NCBI RefSeq assembly: GCF_025643335.1 | Contig: NZ_CP092489.1 | Coordinates: 1,530,001-1,594,000 of the forward strand | Length of the DNA: 64,000 bases | Source: Endozoicomonas sp. Mp262 | Lineage (GTDB): Bacteria > Pseudomonadota > Gammaproteobacteria > Pseudomonadales > Endozoicomonadaceae | Direction: 5' to 3' | Shown: in pieces, positions 1 to 10,388 of the stretch | Layout of the letters: the number at the start of each line of letters is the position of its first letter | How positions within the stretch are numbered: the first letter of the stretch is position 1 | Translations under genes and position numbers: made by a program | Notes under the pieces: model-generated | The model's input: only the letters and a program-made list of their open reading frames with translations | Told to the model about the DNA's origin: nothing | Database searches by the model: none

Positions 1-1
1 T

Positions 2-1276
<1,275 letters not shown>

Positions 1277-1300
1277 TAACGCCAAAGCGATTTACCTTCT

Positions 1301-1417
1301 AGAGACTAGGTGCTTGAAACTAGAGACTAGAAAAAGCTGTACACGAAGAGTGTCGTGCAAGAATTAAAGCTTAAAACCGGATTCCAGTCAGAGCCTAGTC
1401 TCAAGTTTCTAGTCTCT
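1301..1417. repeat. Inverted repeat in the 23S-5S spacer
   Basis: Bases 1301-1323 and 1395-1417 are inverted copies with 19 of 23 positions matching, enclosing about 70 bases. The motif AGAGACTAG also recurs directly at 1322-1330. Transcribed, this would form a long stem between 23S and 5S. That suits an RNase III-type processing stem, but it could also be a small repeat that landed in the spacer. Confidence 0.6.
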
Positions 1418-1431
1418 GACCACTAGTTTAC

Positions 1432-1550
1432 GCTTGACAGCCATAGAACATTGGAACCACCTGATCCCATCCCGAACTCAGCAGTGAAACGATGTATCGC
1501 CGATGGTAGTGTGGGGTTTCCCCATGTGAGAGTAGGTCACTGTCAAGCAC
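1432..1550 (+). rRNA. rrf: 5S ribosomal RNA
   Basis: It has the canonical 5S sequence, with the core CCGAACTCAGCAGTGAAACG, the GATGGTAGTGTGGGG arm, and complementary ends (GCTTGACAG with CTGTCAAGC). The length of about 119 bases is normal. It follows the 23S gene by about 155 bases, and no tRNA lies in the spacer. It ends the rRNA operon and is followed at once by a strong terminator. Confidence 0.97.
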
Positions 1551-1555
1551 TTATT

Positions 1556-1590
1556 AAAAAACCCTGATAGCTAAGCTGTCAGGGTTTTTG
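1556..1590 (+). terminator. Rho-independent terminator of the rRNA operon
   Basis: The stem AACCCTGATAGC / GCTGTCAGGGTT has a short loop and is followed by a T run, directly after the 5S gene. Confidence 0.9.
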
Positions 1591-1616
1591 CTATGTGCAA
1601 AAAAGAACGAAGCTCC

Positions 1617-1720
1617 CTCGTTCCCAGGCTCCCGCCTGGGAATGCAGACCTCCCCTCTACGTAAATGCTGTGCTGAAGGATGTATCCGCAGGCATTCCCG
1701 GCGGGGACGCCGGGAACGAG
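1617..1720. repeat. Palindromic MITE/REP-like element, copy 1
   Basis: The element runs from CTCGTTCCCAGGC to CCGGGAACGAG. Each arm is itself a short hairpin (CTCGTTCCCA...TGGGAATGC), and the two arms are inverted copies of each other around a variable centre of about 45 bases. A second copy with the same arms and a different centre lies at 38564-38659. Similar CTCGTTCCCA palindromes occur dispersed in several gammaproteobacterial genomes. No coding capacity is seen. Confidence 0.75.
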
Positions 1721-1772
1721 ATAATAAATAACGGTCTGGCAGGATAGAGACGTCCGGATTGTAGATTAATTG

Positions 1773-2279
1773 CTAAGCTGCAGTCTTGGCTTTTTTAAGC
1801 CGCTTGAGTGCAAGACGAATGTCAAGCTCGAGATCTTCTGGTTTGGTTTGAGGTGAGTACCTTTCGACTTTATTTTGCAACGGTGAAATTAAAAATTTAG
1901 TAAAATTCCATTTGATTCTTTTAGAACCCAGTAGACCAGGAGCGGCTTTTTTCAGATCTTGGAACAAGCGTGGAGCATTGTTTCCATTAACATCAATTTT
2001 TTCGAAAACAGGGAAGGAGACTCCGTAGTTTTTCTCGCAGAATAGAGCGATATCCTTGTGGTTGCCTGGCTCCTGGTGGCCAAACTGATTGCATGGAAAT
2101 GCAAGTATCACAAGGCCTTCATCTTTATATTTGCGATAAAGGTCTTCAAGCCCCTGGTATTGGTCTGTGAATCCACATTTGCTGGCAGTATTAACAATCA
2201 GTACAACATTGTTCTGGTATTGATCCAGTGACTGTAGCTGGCCGTTTAACAGGTGCATTTCATAATCATGTAGATTCAT
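1773..2279 (-). CDS. Glutathione peroxidase family protein
   Basis: This 168-residue protein is of the usual length for bacterial glutathione/thioredoxin-dependent peroxidases (BtuE type), which reduce peroxides and lipid hydroperoxides in the cytoplasm. The peroxidatic cysteine is C35 in NTASKCGFT, so it is a cysteine enzyme rather than a selenoenzyme. The partner residues are present as Q65 in FPCNQFG and W124-N125 in KWNF. There is no signal peptide. It is transcribed alone, towards the rRNA operon, with a MITE-like element just past its 3' end. The family assignment is firm, but the in vivo reductant cannot be told from sequence. Confidence 0.93.
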   Translation of the reverse strand: MNLHDYEMHLLNGQLQSLDQYQNNVVLIVNTASKCGFTDQYQGLEDLYRKYKDEGLVILAFPCNQFGHQEPGNHKDIALFCEKNYGVSFPVFEKIDVNGNNAPRLFQDLKKAAPGLLGSKRIKWNFTKFLISPLQNKVERYSPQTKPEDLELDIRLALKRLKKAKTAA

Positions 2280-2507
2280 TATTTATTCCTTCTAATAGTT
2301 TTTGAGTCTATGAATAATGGATTAAATGGACAATATCATGTATTTGGCATAGGGCAAGTGATTTATTGGCAAGAGTTGTGGATTTGTATTGGACAGTGTA
2401 GAGATAGGGAGTTCTAACAACTTAATACTGCTGATAATTTATAGACCTATAATCGAGCTGGGGTTATCTTTTAGAAAGAAGAGGAACATTTTATAGAGAG
2501 TGACTGG

Positions 2508-3209
2508 ATGACTCATATTGGTATCTTGTTATGTGATGAGCACTATCCTGAAGCTGTTGAAAAATATGGCACTTATGACGTTGATTTTAAGTCTATGCTG
2601 TCAGGTGAAGGAGAAAGCAATTTTTCTTATAGCGTATGGCGCTGTTATAGGGGAGAGTTTCCTGAAACAGTGACACTTTGCGATGCCTGGATCATCAGTG
2701 GGAGTAAGTGGGGAGCTTATGATCCTGATGAATGGATTCAGAAACTTAAGATTTTTATTAGATTAGTCGACCAGGCGCATGTGCGACTAGTAGGGATCTG
2801 TTTTGGGCATCAGATTATTCATGCTGCTTTAGGAGGGGAAGTACATAAATCCAGTAAAGGTTGGGGGTTAGGAGCATACCCTATTACGTTATATGGGAAT
2901 CTGAACAGTATTCCCAGGGGGACAGCGTTGAGATTATTGGCAATGCATCAGGATCAAGTCTCAACCATGGCTGATGACTTTATGCTATTGGGGGGGTCTG
3001 ATTTTTGTCCCTATGCGATTACCAGAAAATCACAGTATATCATGACTTTTCAGGCTCATCCGGAGTTTGAAGATGGTTTTTACAGAGGGCTTTGTGAACT
3101 GGTTCGTGAGGATGTTGGAGATGAAGCTATAGATAGAACCATTAAAGAGCTGGGTCAGGTGGATGATCGTGAGTTAGTGAGGCATGTCATTAAAGAGTTC
3201 TTGAGTTGA
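2508..3209 (+). CDS. Class I glutamine amidotransferase domain protein
   Basis: This is a stand-alone 233-residue type 1 glutamine amidotransferase. The nucleophile elbow GICFGHQ places the catalytic cysteine at C98, and H184 and E186 in QAHPEFE complete the triad. Such solitary GATases resemble GMP-synthase-like amidotransferases or gamma-glutamyl hydrolases (PuuD and relatives). They release ammonia from glutamine or cleave gamma-glutamyl amides. No synthetase or acceptor subunit is adjacent, so the substrate is unknown. It is monocistronic, with divergent or unrelated neighbours. Confidence 0.85.
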   Translation: MTHIGILLCDEHYPEAVEKYGTYDVDFKSMLSGEGESNFSYSVWRCYRGEFPETVTLCDAWIISGSKWGAYDPDEWIQKLKIFIRLVDQAHVRLVGICFGHQIIHAALGGEVHKSSKGWGLGAYPITLYGNLNSIPRGTALRLLAMHQDQVSTMADDFMLLGGSDFCPYAITRKSQYIMTFQAHPEFEDGFYRGLCELVREDVGDEAIDRTIKELGQVDDRELVRHVIKEFLS

Positions 3210-3373
3210 TTTTGTTTATTGATTGGTTAAATGACATATATATTTGATTCATTGATTACCGGTTTTCAGCCAGTTCACACCACATGGTGACGAGTATTGG
3301 TTCGGTGATAAGTCCAACACCTACATCAGGTGATGCAAATTGCGCTGTTTAAAAATAGGGCTGAAAATGTGTT

Positions 3374-4252
3374 TTATTGAGTTTTCCGGATTTCTTTTTT
3401 AGTCAAAACCTCAGGGTTGTTTTTCTCTATTTTTGAGAAAACCTGGTATAACTGCCCACCCTTCTTAAGGCTAGGCTTCAGTAGCCGTAGCCAGTTCCGT
3501 TGAAGCTTTAGGAAATGAGTTTGACATGAGGCCATTTGTTTATTATCAACTCCCAGATCGCCTGATAGAGCCTTGTAATCTTTTGGGCTGCTCCCATAGA
3601 GCAGGCAAAGTATTTGATGGGCTCTCTGGCTATTAAAGCTATTCCTTTGGGAGCTTTTCTGACCAAGAACATCCTCATGACTGTCTTCTACAAACCAATA
3701 AAGATCAGCAGCAGAGACTACCCGCTCATGAGATTTTTGATGAAGGCTAATCAGCATCAGTGTGGCGAACCCATCAACGATATTTTCCTCATTACCCACA
3801 ATAGGGAGGTCTAAAATATCAATAAGGGCATAGCCTAGCTCATGGTATAGCATATGAGTCATGGCATTACCGACAAAATGTGCTTTTGCCTGTGCACTTT
3901 CCCCATAATAGTTAGCAGAGTAAAACTGTAGTACATCGCTTACAAAGTTATGGGGGATTGCTATGGTTTGGGTATAAGGGTCGTAATAAGTGCTTTTATC
4001 GGCGGAATATTTATCTTTAGGCTTTTTTGGATTTCCGCCAATGACTAGTTTGATATTGGCGGGAATTTGAAACTCATGGTTGATAGTATCGACAACACTT
4101 TTTATTGTGTCGTCTATTTGCCGCCAGAGTTTTGTCTGCGTACCTGTTGCGGCCTGAGGTGCTGTAAACTCAAGATTTACGCTGGCCATAGCCGGAGCAG
4201 AGAGTCCAATTGAGCCTAATAGAGAGAGAGTATAGATCGCTTCTTTTAACAT
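3374..4252 (-). CDS. DUF4344-like putative metallopeptidase, altered zinc motif
   Basis: The 292-residue protein has an N-terminal signal peptide (cleavage probably after APAMA, about residue 23), so it is likely periplasmic or secreted. The central part resembles DUF4344 putative metallopeptidases: MLYHELGYALIDILDLPIVG followed by EEN and a conserved aspartate near 160. The family's zinc motif is HExGH, and here the second histidine is a tyrosine (H137, E138, Y141). The protein may therefore be a non-catalytic relative, or bind metal differently. It is a single gene with no operon partners. The fold assignment is made from motif recognition only. Confidence 0.7.
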   Translation of the reverse strand: MLKEAIYTLSLLGSIGLSAPAMASVNLEFTAPQAATGTQTKLWRQIDDTIKSVVDTINHEFQIPANIKLVIGGNPKKPKDKYSADKSTYYDPYTQTIAIPHNFVSDVLQFYSANYYGESAQAKAHFVGNAMTHMLYHELGYALIDILDLPIVGNEENIVDGFATLMLISLHQKSHERVVSAADLYWFVEDSHEDVLGQKSSQRNSFNSQRAHQILCLLYGSSPKDYKALSGDLGVDNKQMASCQTHFLKLQRNWLRLLKPSLKKGGQLYQVFSKIEKNNPEVLTKKEIRKTQ

Positions 4253-4446
4253 AATAACATCACAGGTACACTCAACCCTACGTCAGAGGGTTATAAATCA
4301 GTGTTGTATTATGCCTATTGTCTTATTGGACGGATATAGGTTTTTCGAACTTGATGGAGTAGGGATGGCCCCTAAAGATGCAGTAGAGCAAGTGCTACTA
4401 TCTGCGTAGTTTTTTGAAAAATATATTTTATGCAATAGGGTAGTGA

Positions 4447-5505
4447 GTGAGTTCTACACTTTCTTTTAGCACAATGGTTTTAAACTGGTTTGATCGCCAT
4501 GGCCGCAAAGATCTGCCCTGGCAGCAACATATTACGCCTTATCGTGTTTGGGTCAGTGAAATCATGTTGCAGCAAACCCAGGTTGCCACGGTGATTCCCT
4601 ATTTTCTGCGTTTTATGGAGCGCTTTCCAGATGTTCAGGTACTAGCCGCTGCAAAAGAAGATGATGTGCTTCATTTATGGAGTGGGCTGGGTTATTACTC
4701 AAGAGCCAGGAACTTACACAAAGCTGCAAATTACCTGATTGAAAACTATCAGGGGGTATTTCCAAACTCTGTTGAGACCCTTTGTGAGCTACCTGGTGTG
4801 GGACGTTCTACAGCAGGAGCCATTGCTGCCATTGCCATGGGAATCAGGGCTCCCATTTTGGACGGGAACGTGAAAAGGGTTTTAGCCCGCTATCAGGCGG
4901 TGCAGGGCTGGCCAGGTAAAACGGCAGTTGCTCGTACATTATGGGACATTGCAGAAAGTTACACCCCTGAGGATCGAACAGCAGAATATACACAGGCAAT
5001 GATGGATCTGGGTGCTATGATTTGTACTCGAACCAAGCCAGCCTGTGCTTTGTGTCCGCTTATGGAGAGCTGTGTTGCCCTTCAGCAAGGTAAAGAAACC
5101 TGTTTTCCTGAGCCTAAGCCCAGGAAGATTTTACCAGAGAAATCGGTAAGGATGCTGATGATCATCAATGATGCGGGAGAGGTGCTTCTGGAGAAAAGGC
5201 CTGTCACTGGTGTTTGGGGAGGGCTTTGGAGTTTTCCCGAAGTTATCACTGAGTCAGACCTGGATGGACAGGTGGCTGATAAAGTTGGGATAACACTAGA
5301 CCGGATAGAAAAATGGGAGCCTTTTCGGCACACATTCAGTCACTATCATCTTAATATTACCCCTGTTAAAGCGTCAGTTAAGCAGGGTGCTTCCATGGTT
5401 GCAGAATCGGGGCGTTGGCAGTGGTACCACTTTGATAACCCTTCAGAGTTAGGTGTTGCAGCTCCGGTTAAAAAACTGATGGAAAAACTGCGGCAGAGTT
5501 TATAG
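4447..5505 (+). CDS. mutY: A/G-specific adenine DNA glycosylase MutY
   Basis: MutY removes adenine mispaired with 8-oxoguanine. The 352-residue protein shows all the hallmarks: catalytic E38 in SEIMLQQTQV, the helix-hairpin-helix ELPGVGRSTAG (114-124), catalytic D139 in ILDGNVKR, and the iron-sulfur cluster cysteines C193, C200, C203 and C209 (CX6CX2CX5C). A NUDIX-like C-terminal domain that reads 8-oxoG starts near residue 230. The start is a GTG that directly follows an in-frame stop. An ATG ten codons later would cut into the conserved N-terminus. The usual partner yggX is not next to it here but 4.3 kb downstream. Confidence 0.96.
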   Translation: MSSTLSFSTMVLNWFDRHGRKDLPWQQHITPYRVWVSEIMLQQTQVATVIPYFLRFMERFPDVQVLAAAKEDDVLHLWSGLGYYSRARNLHKAANYLIENYQGVFPNSVETLCELPGVGRSTAGAIAAIAMGIRAPILDGNVKRVLARYQAVQGWPGKTAVARTLWDIAESYTPEDRTAEYTQAMMDLGAMICTRTKPACALCPLMESCVALQQGKETCFPEPKPRKILPEKSVRMLMIINDAGEVLLEKRPVTGVWGGLWSFPEVITESDLDGQVADKVGITLDRIEKWEPFRHTFSHYHLNITPVKASVKQGASMVAESGRWQWYHFDNPSELGVAAPVKKLMEKLRQSL

Positions 5506-5665
5506 AAATATAATAATTATCTGTATTCTCACGCTCTTTACTATATGTATGGTGATGAAGGGAGAGCGGGAGTAGACTATGAGGGCTGAACCTATTGTTA
5601 CCAGGTGCTGTTTTTGATCAATGGTACCTGAATGTGTATGACTTTCTATTGCAAAACTACAAACC

Positions 5666-6601
5666 ATGCTGTCTTTTCTGCCGTCTCCTGTTAAAGGACT
5701 GATTGCTGCAAGTTTGCTGATAATAAATACGTTGGTGTTATGCGGCCCGCTCTTCTTCTTTGCGCTATTAAAGTTCATTATTCCGATTCCATCCTGTCGC
5801 CGCCTTATTGGCCGCATCATTAATGGTATTGCCGAGTTGTGGATAACTTTTAACAGTGGCTGGATGAAACTCACTCAAAAGTGTGATTACCGAATTGAGG
5901 GGATCGAAAAACTTGATCCTCGAGGCTGGTATCTGGTTACGGCTAACCATCAAAGCTGGGCAGATATCACGATTATGCAGCATATCCTTAACCGTCGGGT
6001 TCCCTTTATGAAGTTTTTCCTGAAACAGGAGCTTATCTGGGTACCAGTGATAGGGTTATGTTGGTGGGCGCTCGATTTTCCTTTTATGAAAAGATATACC
6101 AAGGCCTATCTTGAGAAATATCCGGAAAAAAAGGGGAAAGATCTTGAGACAACGAGGAATGCGTGTCAAAAGTTCAAAGACACTCCGGTTTCCATCGTCA
6201 ATTATCTTGAGGGTACCCGCTTTTCAGAGGCAAAACATAAGAAGCAAAAATCACCTTTTGAGCATTTGCTTAGACCCAGGGCGGGAGGCATCAGCTATGT
6301 CATCAGTGCCATGGGAGAGCAGATTCGTCAGATGGTGAACATTACCATTTACTATGGCGACAGGCATATTGGCTACTGGGACTTTTTATGCGGTCGTATA
6401 CGGCAGGTCACAATTTCCATTGATGTGGTTGATATCCCCAATACCTTTTTTGGTAAAGACTATCAAAATGATGAAGTCTTCCGTGAGCAGTTTCAGGGGT
6501 GGGTAAATCAGCTCTGGATTGATAAGGATGAGCAGCTTCAGTCAATGGCTAATGCATCAGAGATGGAGAGAAACATCAAAAAGACTTGCTCAATAGTGTA
6601 A
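5666..6601 (+). CDS. 1-acyl-glycerol-3-phosphate acyltransferase family (YihG-like)
   Basis: This 311-residue inner-membrane PlsC-family acyltransferase has N-terminal hydrophobic segments at about 10-40, the catalytic NHQSWAD motif (H95, D100) and the glycerophosphate-binding EGTR at 182-185. It is closest in layout to E. coli YihG/YihU-neighbourhood acyltransferases, which make phosphatidic acid in phospholipid synthesis and affect acyl composition. It is a single gene 160 bases after mutY. The exact acyl specificity is unknown. Confidence 0.88.
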   Translation: MLSFLPSPVKGLIAASLLIINTLVLCGPLFFFALLKFIIPIPSCRRLIGRIINGIAELWITFNSGWMKLTQKCDYRIEGIEKLDPRGWYLVTANHQSWADITIMQHILNRRVPFMKFFLKQELIWVPVIGLCWWALDFPFMKRYTKAYLEKYPEKKGKDLETTRNACQKFKDTPVSIVNYLEGTRFSEAKHKKQKSPFEHLLRPRAGGISYVISAMGEQIRQMVNITIYYGDRHIGYWDFLCGRIRQVTISIDVVDIPNTFFGKDYQNDEVFREQFQGWVNQLWIDKDEQLQSMANASEMERNIKKTCSIV

Positions 6602-6882
6602 GGGGGTAGCAGTAATCTCAGTTACCTTTCTTTTATTATGTGAAAATGCCTGGATTTGATAGGGGATTACCGCAATGTCCTTCTTTGTTCTGAAGCTGTT
6701 ACATTATAACACGAAAAATTACTCGGTTATTCACCGACAAACTCATAACGAACATCTATATTTACGGCTTTGTGTGCTTTTTAGCTGAGAGACTCCGTTT
6801 GAAAAAACTGTGAGTGTTTCATGTTTTGAACCGGTGATCAGAAAATCTCCCGGAGTGCTGGCAAGGCTTACTTACAGTTACT

Positions 6883-8160
6883 ATGAAGAAATCCGCAAAG
6901 CTCAAGTTGCTACTGATTATTCCTGCTGTTGTGTCTGCTGTATTGATCCTTGCCAAGGGGGTAGGAAGCCAGACCAATCTATATGATGCTCATGAAGAAC
7001 TTATATACGACAACGACCTTCCTTTTAAGGAGGTAGTTGAGCCCAGCGAACCCCAATGGCAAACGTATATCATCTCAGCAGGAGATAGCTTTAGTAAGAT
7101 TGCCTCCCGACAGTTGGGCTTGACACCGGCCGAAGTGTTAAGCATTACAGAACAAGCTAAAAAAAGTATCAATTTATCTCAATTGAAAATTGGTCAGACT
7201 ATCGAATTTCTTATAGATAATCAGGCTAATATGCAAGCATTGAAGTTTAATCTTAAAGCAGGCTTGGCGTACCTGGTGACACGGGAGGAGAGTGGCTTTT
7301 CCGGGAAAGAAATAGCAAAAGCTGTGACCAGGGTTCATCAGATCTATAAAGGTTCAATCAGGCAAAACCTGAGCAATGCCCTTCATACTCAAGGGGTTCC
7401 CGTTGCCCTGGCAACCACTGCTGGAAGACTGTTGGAGAAAAAGAATAATCTGCGCCGGGATCTGCGGGAGGGAGACCGGTTTGATATCCTGGTGGCATCG
7501 GATGAAATTGATGGACACTTGTACTCTCCAAAGATAGAGGCTGTCAGGATTAATGGACAACGCATTAAAGCAGAAATTTATTTGTGTTCAGATGGCTCTT
7601 ACTATGACCAGGAAGGAAAAAGTCTTGACCCCGGATTCAACCGATACCCCTTTGAGGCCTCTTACCGTATTAGTTCCCCATTTAACCTGCATAGGAAGCA
7701 TCCTATAACCGGGCAAATTCGGCCACACTATGGTACGGATTTTGCCACACCTTCGGGAACACCAGTGCTTTCCCCTGCCGACGGCATAGTGAAGAGGGTA
7801 GGCTATCAACAGTATGCGGGACACTATGTAGTAATAGAGCATTTTAATGGCTATCTCACGCGATATTTTCACCTCTCAAAAATTCTGGTGAATACTGGAG
7901 ACAAAGTAGCCATAGGTAGAAAAATTGCCCTGACCGGCAATTCGGGCAGAACCACCGGAGCCCACCTGCATTATGAGCTTCATAAAAACGGACAGCCGGT
8001 TAATGCTATGCTTGTTTCCTTGCCTGAAAGTCATAACCTGGAAGGGAAAGAGTTGGCCGCCTTTCAGTCTCAGGTATTGCAAAAAATTGCTATCCTGACC
8101 AATTCAGAGAAGGCATTGGCCTATTCTGAATCAAAAGGTAATGAGGTTCCGGGTGCCTGA
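6883..8160 (+). CDS. M23 family murein endopeptidase (MepM-like) with LysM/OapA region
   Basis: The 425-residue protein starts with a membrane anchor or signal segment (residues 4-27). Next come an OapA/LysM-like region (about 60-110), a linker domain, and a C-terminal M23 peptidase. Zinc ligands are H282 and D286 in HYGTDFA and H363 in the HLHYE motif at 361-365. MepM-type enzymes cut peptidoglycan cross-links in the periplasm and allow wall expansion. In many gammaproteobacteria this gene is a single unit, as here. The 281 bases upstream hold no other gene that I can see. Confidence 0.93.
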   Translation: MKKSAKLKLLLIIPAVVSAVLILAKGVGSQTNLYDAHEELIYDNDLPFKEVVEPSEPQWQTYIISAGDSFSKIASRQLGLTPAEVLSITEQAKKSINLSQLKIGQTIEFLIDNQANMQALKFNLKAGLAYLVTREESGFSGKEIAKAVTRVHQIYKGSIRQNLSNALHTQGVPVALATTAGRLLEKKNNLRRDLREGDRFDILVASDEIDGHLYSPKIEAVRINGQRIKAEIYLCSDGSYYDQEGKSLDPGFNRYPFEASYRISSPFNLHRKHPITGQIRPHYGTDFATPSGTPVLSPADGIVKRVGYQQYAGHYVVIEHFNGYLTRYFHLSKILVNTGDKVAIGRKIALTGNSGRTTGAHLHYELHKNGQPVNAMLVSLPESHNLEGKELAAFQSQVLQKIAILTNSEKALAYSESKGNEVPGA

Positions 8161-8267
8161 ACGTGCCAGGCATTGTTTGTCTCTGCCTCCATGCCCGCTT
8201 TGTGGCTGTGATAAAGTGATAAATTGGCTTTAAAAAGGGATCTTGTTTCGTTAAATAGGCTGGCTTG

Positions 8268-9713
8268 ATGAACTTTATAAACACCTTTGCGGGCCTTCCT
8301 GAAACGTTTTACACCCGGCTACTGGCTACTCCACTAATCAATCCCCGCCTGGTTGCCCTGAGTGCGTCGGCTGCCAGCTTGTTGGACTTGAAAGATAAGC
8401 CATCGCTTCGGGATGAACTGACAGCTGTGTGTTCTGGAAACGCCAACTGGATTAGTGCTGAGCCACTGGCTATGGTCTACTCGGGGCATCAGTTCGGGGT
8501 TTATAATCCTCAGCTGGGTGATGGTCGGGGGCTATTATTGGGAGAGGTCAGAAACGCCTGTGGTGAAAAATGGGATCTCCACCTGAAAGGAGCGGGGAAA
8601 ACGCCCTATTCGCGATTTGGTGATGGCCGGGCGGTGTTGCGCTCCTGCGTCAGAGAGTATCTTTGCTCAGAAGCCATGCATCATCTAACGATTCCCACAA
8701 CCCGGGCACTTTGTGTTGTTGCCAGTGACACACCTGTATACAGGGAGACAGAAGAAGCTGGTTCCACACTGCTTCGCCTTGCGAAAACACATATCCGCTT
8801 TGGTCATTTTGAATACTTTAGCTATACCAATCAACTTGACTCCTTAAAAACCTTGACAGACTACACCATTAAGCACTGTTTTCCCCATTTACTTCAGGCA
8901 GGTGACCGCTATCGTTTATTTTTTAAGGAGGTTCTTGAGAAAACTGCCCGGTTAATTGCTTGCTGGCAGTCGGTTGGTTTTGCCCATGGTGTGATGAATA
9001 CTGACAACATGAGTATTGTTGGAGAAACTTTCGATTATGGGCCCTTTGGCTTTATGGATAAGTTTGATTGGCACTATATTTGTAATCACTCTGACCATCA
9101 GGGACGGTATGCGTTTAGCCAGCAACCTGATATAGGTTATTGGAACTGTGGGCGTTTAGGCAGTGCCCTTCTGCCTTTGTTTAATAATAATGCTGAAGCC
9201 ATTCAGACGACTTTGGATCAGTTCCCTGGTTCATATTCCAGTTATTACACCCGGCTTATGAGGCAGAAGCTGGGGTTGTTGATACCTGAAGATGAAGATC
9301 CGGAACTTATTAGAGAGCTGCTGGCTGCCCTGCAAAAATGCGGGTGTGATTACACACTGTTTTTTCGGGCGCTCTGTGACTTTGTTGCGGGCAAAGATAA
9401 TGAAAAGCTACTTAAGGTTATTGGAGGGAGTGCCATGACTGGCTGGCTCCAGCAATATAGCCAGCGCCTGAAACGGAATCTGGTTGATGATACCCGCCGT
9501 TGCCAGCAAATGAAGACAGTAAACCCAAAGTTTATTCTGAGAAATTATCTTGCCCAGCAGGCCATAGAGCATGCTGAACAGGGGGATTTCAGTGAGATTA
9601 ATCGTTTGATGACTGTTTTGGAAACGCCTTTTGATGAGCACCCTGATTACGAAAGCTATGCTGAACCTCCCCCCCTGTGGGCAAGTGGCTTAAAGGTGAG
9701 TTGTTCATCCTAA
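8268..9713 (+). CDS. selO: Protein adenylyltransferase SelO (YdiU family)
   Basis: SelO is a pseudokinase-fold enzyme that transfers AMP to protein hydroxyls and takes part in the oxidative-stress response. The sequence contains the ATP-site segment HLKGAGKTPYSRFGDGRAVL and the metal/AMP region with GVMNTDNMSI and YGPFGFMD. The C-terminus ends VSCSS, where many eukaryotic homologues carry selenocysteine. The length of 481 residues is normal. The ATG at 8268 is preferred over the in-frame TTG just before it. It lies upstream of yggX, another oxidative-damage gene. Confidence 0.95.
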   Translation: MNFINTFAGLPETFYTRLLATPLINPRLVALSASAASLLDLKDKPSLRDELTAVCSGNANWISAEPLAMVYSGHQFGVYNPQLGDGRGLLLGEVRNACGEKWDLHLKGAGKTPYSRFGDGRAVLRSCVREYLCSEAMHHLTIPTTRALCVVASDTPVYRETEEAGSTLLRLAKTHIRFGHFEYFSYTNQLDSLKTLTDYTIKHCFPHLLQAGDRYRLFFKEVLEKTARLIACWQSVGFAHGVMNTDNMSIVGETFDYGPFGFMDKFDWHYICNHSDHQGRYAFSQQPDIGYWNCGRLGSALLPLFNNNAEAIQTTLDQFPGSYSSYYTRLMRQKLGLLIPEDEDPELIRELLAALQKCGCDYTLFFRALCDFVAGKDNEKLLKVIGGSAMTGWLQQYSQRLKRNLVDDTRRCQQMKTVNPKFILRNYLAQQAIEHAEQGDFSEINRLMTVLETPFDEHPDYESYAEPPPLWASGLKVSCSS

Positions 9714-9785
9714 TGAAAACATAATCTCCTCATGTGGTTTAGAATACCCTGGTAATATCACTCCTATCTATATAATGAGGTGTCT

Positions 9786-10052
9786 ATGACCCGTACCGTC
9801 TACTGTGTAAAGTTAAAGAAAGAAGCAGAAGGTTTGACTGTTCCTCCTCTGCCAGGACCTAAAGGACAGTGGGTATATAATAATATTTCACAGCAGGCCT
9901 GGACTGAGTGGCAGATACATCAGACCCGGTTGATCAATGAGAAACGTTTGAATTTGCTCGACCCGGAAACCAGAAAGTATTTGACTGAGCAGATGGATAA
10001 ATACTTTGCCGGAGATGATATTGATCGCGCTGAAGGCTATATCCCTGAGTAA
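9786..10052 (+). CDS. yggX: Fe(2+)-trafficking / oxidative damage protection protein YggX
   Basis: This 88-residue protein matches the YggX family along its whole length: MTRTVYCVKL, the WTEWQIHQT and LINEKRLNLLDPE segments, and a C-terminal EGYIPE. YggX helps protect iron-sulfur proteins from oxidative damage and is commonly paired with mutY. The start is set by the GAGG Shine-Dalgarno at 9777-9780, six bases before the ATG at 9786. An earlier in-frame GTG at 9780 overlaps that site and is unlikely. It follows selO by about 70 bases, so it may share its transcript. Confidence 0.94.
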   Translation: MTRTVYCVKLKKEAEGLTVPPLPGPKGQWVYNNISQQAWTEWQIHQTRLINEKRLNLLDPETRKYLTEQMDKYFAGDDIDRAEGYIPE

Positions 10053-10187
10053 AAACAAGGGTGAAAGGGGGAAAGCGATGAAATCATGCTGACCCCGCGA
10101 CACCTTATGTTTATTGGTCTTTTAGTGGTTGACGTCCTGTTGTTCAGTAGGATTTAAGAAAAAAATGATTTTTTTTTATCTTAGTGC

Positions 10188-10216
10188 TTGACTCCAAAGC
10201 CTTAAATCCGTTTAAT
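10188..10216 (+). promoter_or_regulatory. Sigma-70 promoter of tRNA-Phe
   Basis: TTGACT (10188-10193) and TTTAAT (10211-10216) are separated by 17 bases, 35 bases before the tRNA. A GC-rich discriminator follows, as is usual for stable-RNA promoters. Confidence 0.7.
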
Positions 10217-10251
10217 ACGCCTCGTCCTCAGCGACAACAACTCGCAGAGAC

Positions 10252-10327
10252 GCCCGGATAGCTCAGTCGGTAGAGCAGAGGATTGAAAATCCTCGTGTCG
10301 GTGGTTCGATTCCGCCTCCGGGCACCA
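10252..10327 (+). tRNA. tRNA-Phe (GAA)
   Basis: This 76-base tRNA has an encoded CCA end. The acceptor stem is GCCCGGA with TCCGGGC, the D-arm is GCTCAGTCGGTAGAGC, the anticodon loop is ATTGAAAAT with anticodon GAA, and the T-arm is GGTGGTTCGATTCCGCC. It has its own promoter and terminator. Confidence 0.98.
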
Positions 10328-10330
10328 TCT

Positions 10331-10365
10331 ACTAGAAAGCCCTGATTATTTCAGGGCTTTTTTGT
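10331..10365 (+). terminator. Terminator after tRNA-Phe
   Basis: AAAGCCCTGA and TCAGGGCTTT form a stem followed by T residues. It may also act on the lipoprotein gene converging from the other strand. Confidence 0.85.
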
Positions 10366-10388
10366 ATCTGCTTTATACCATCCTGCTC

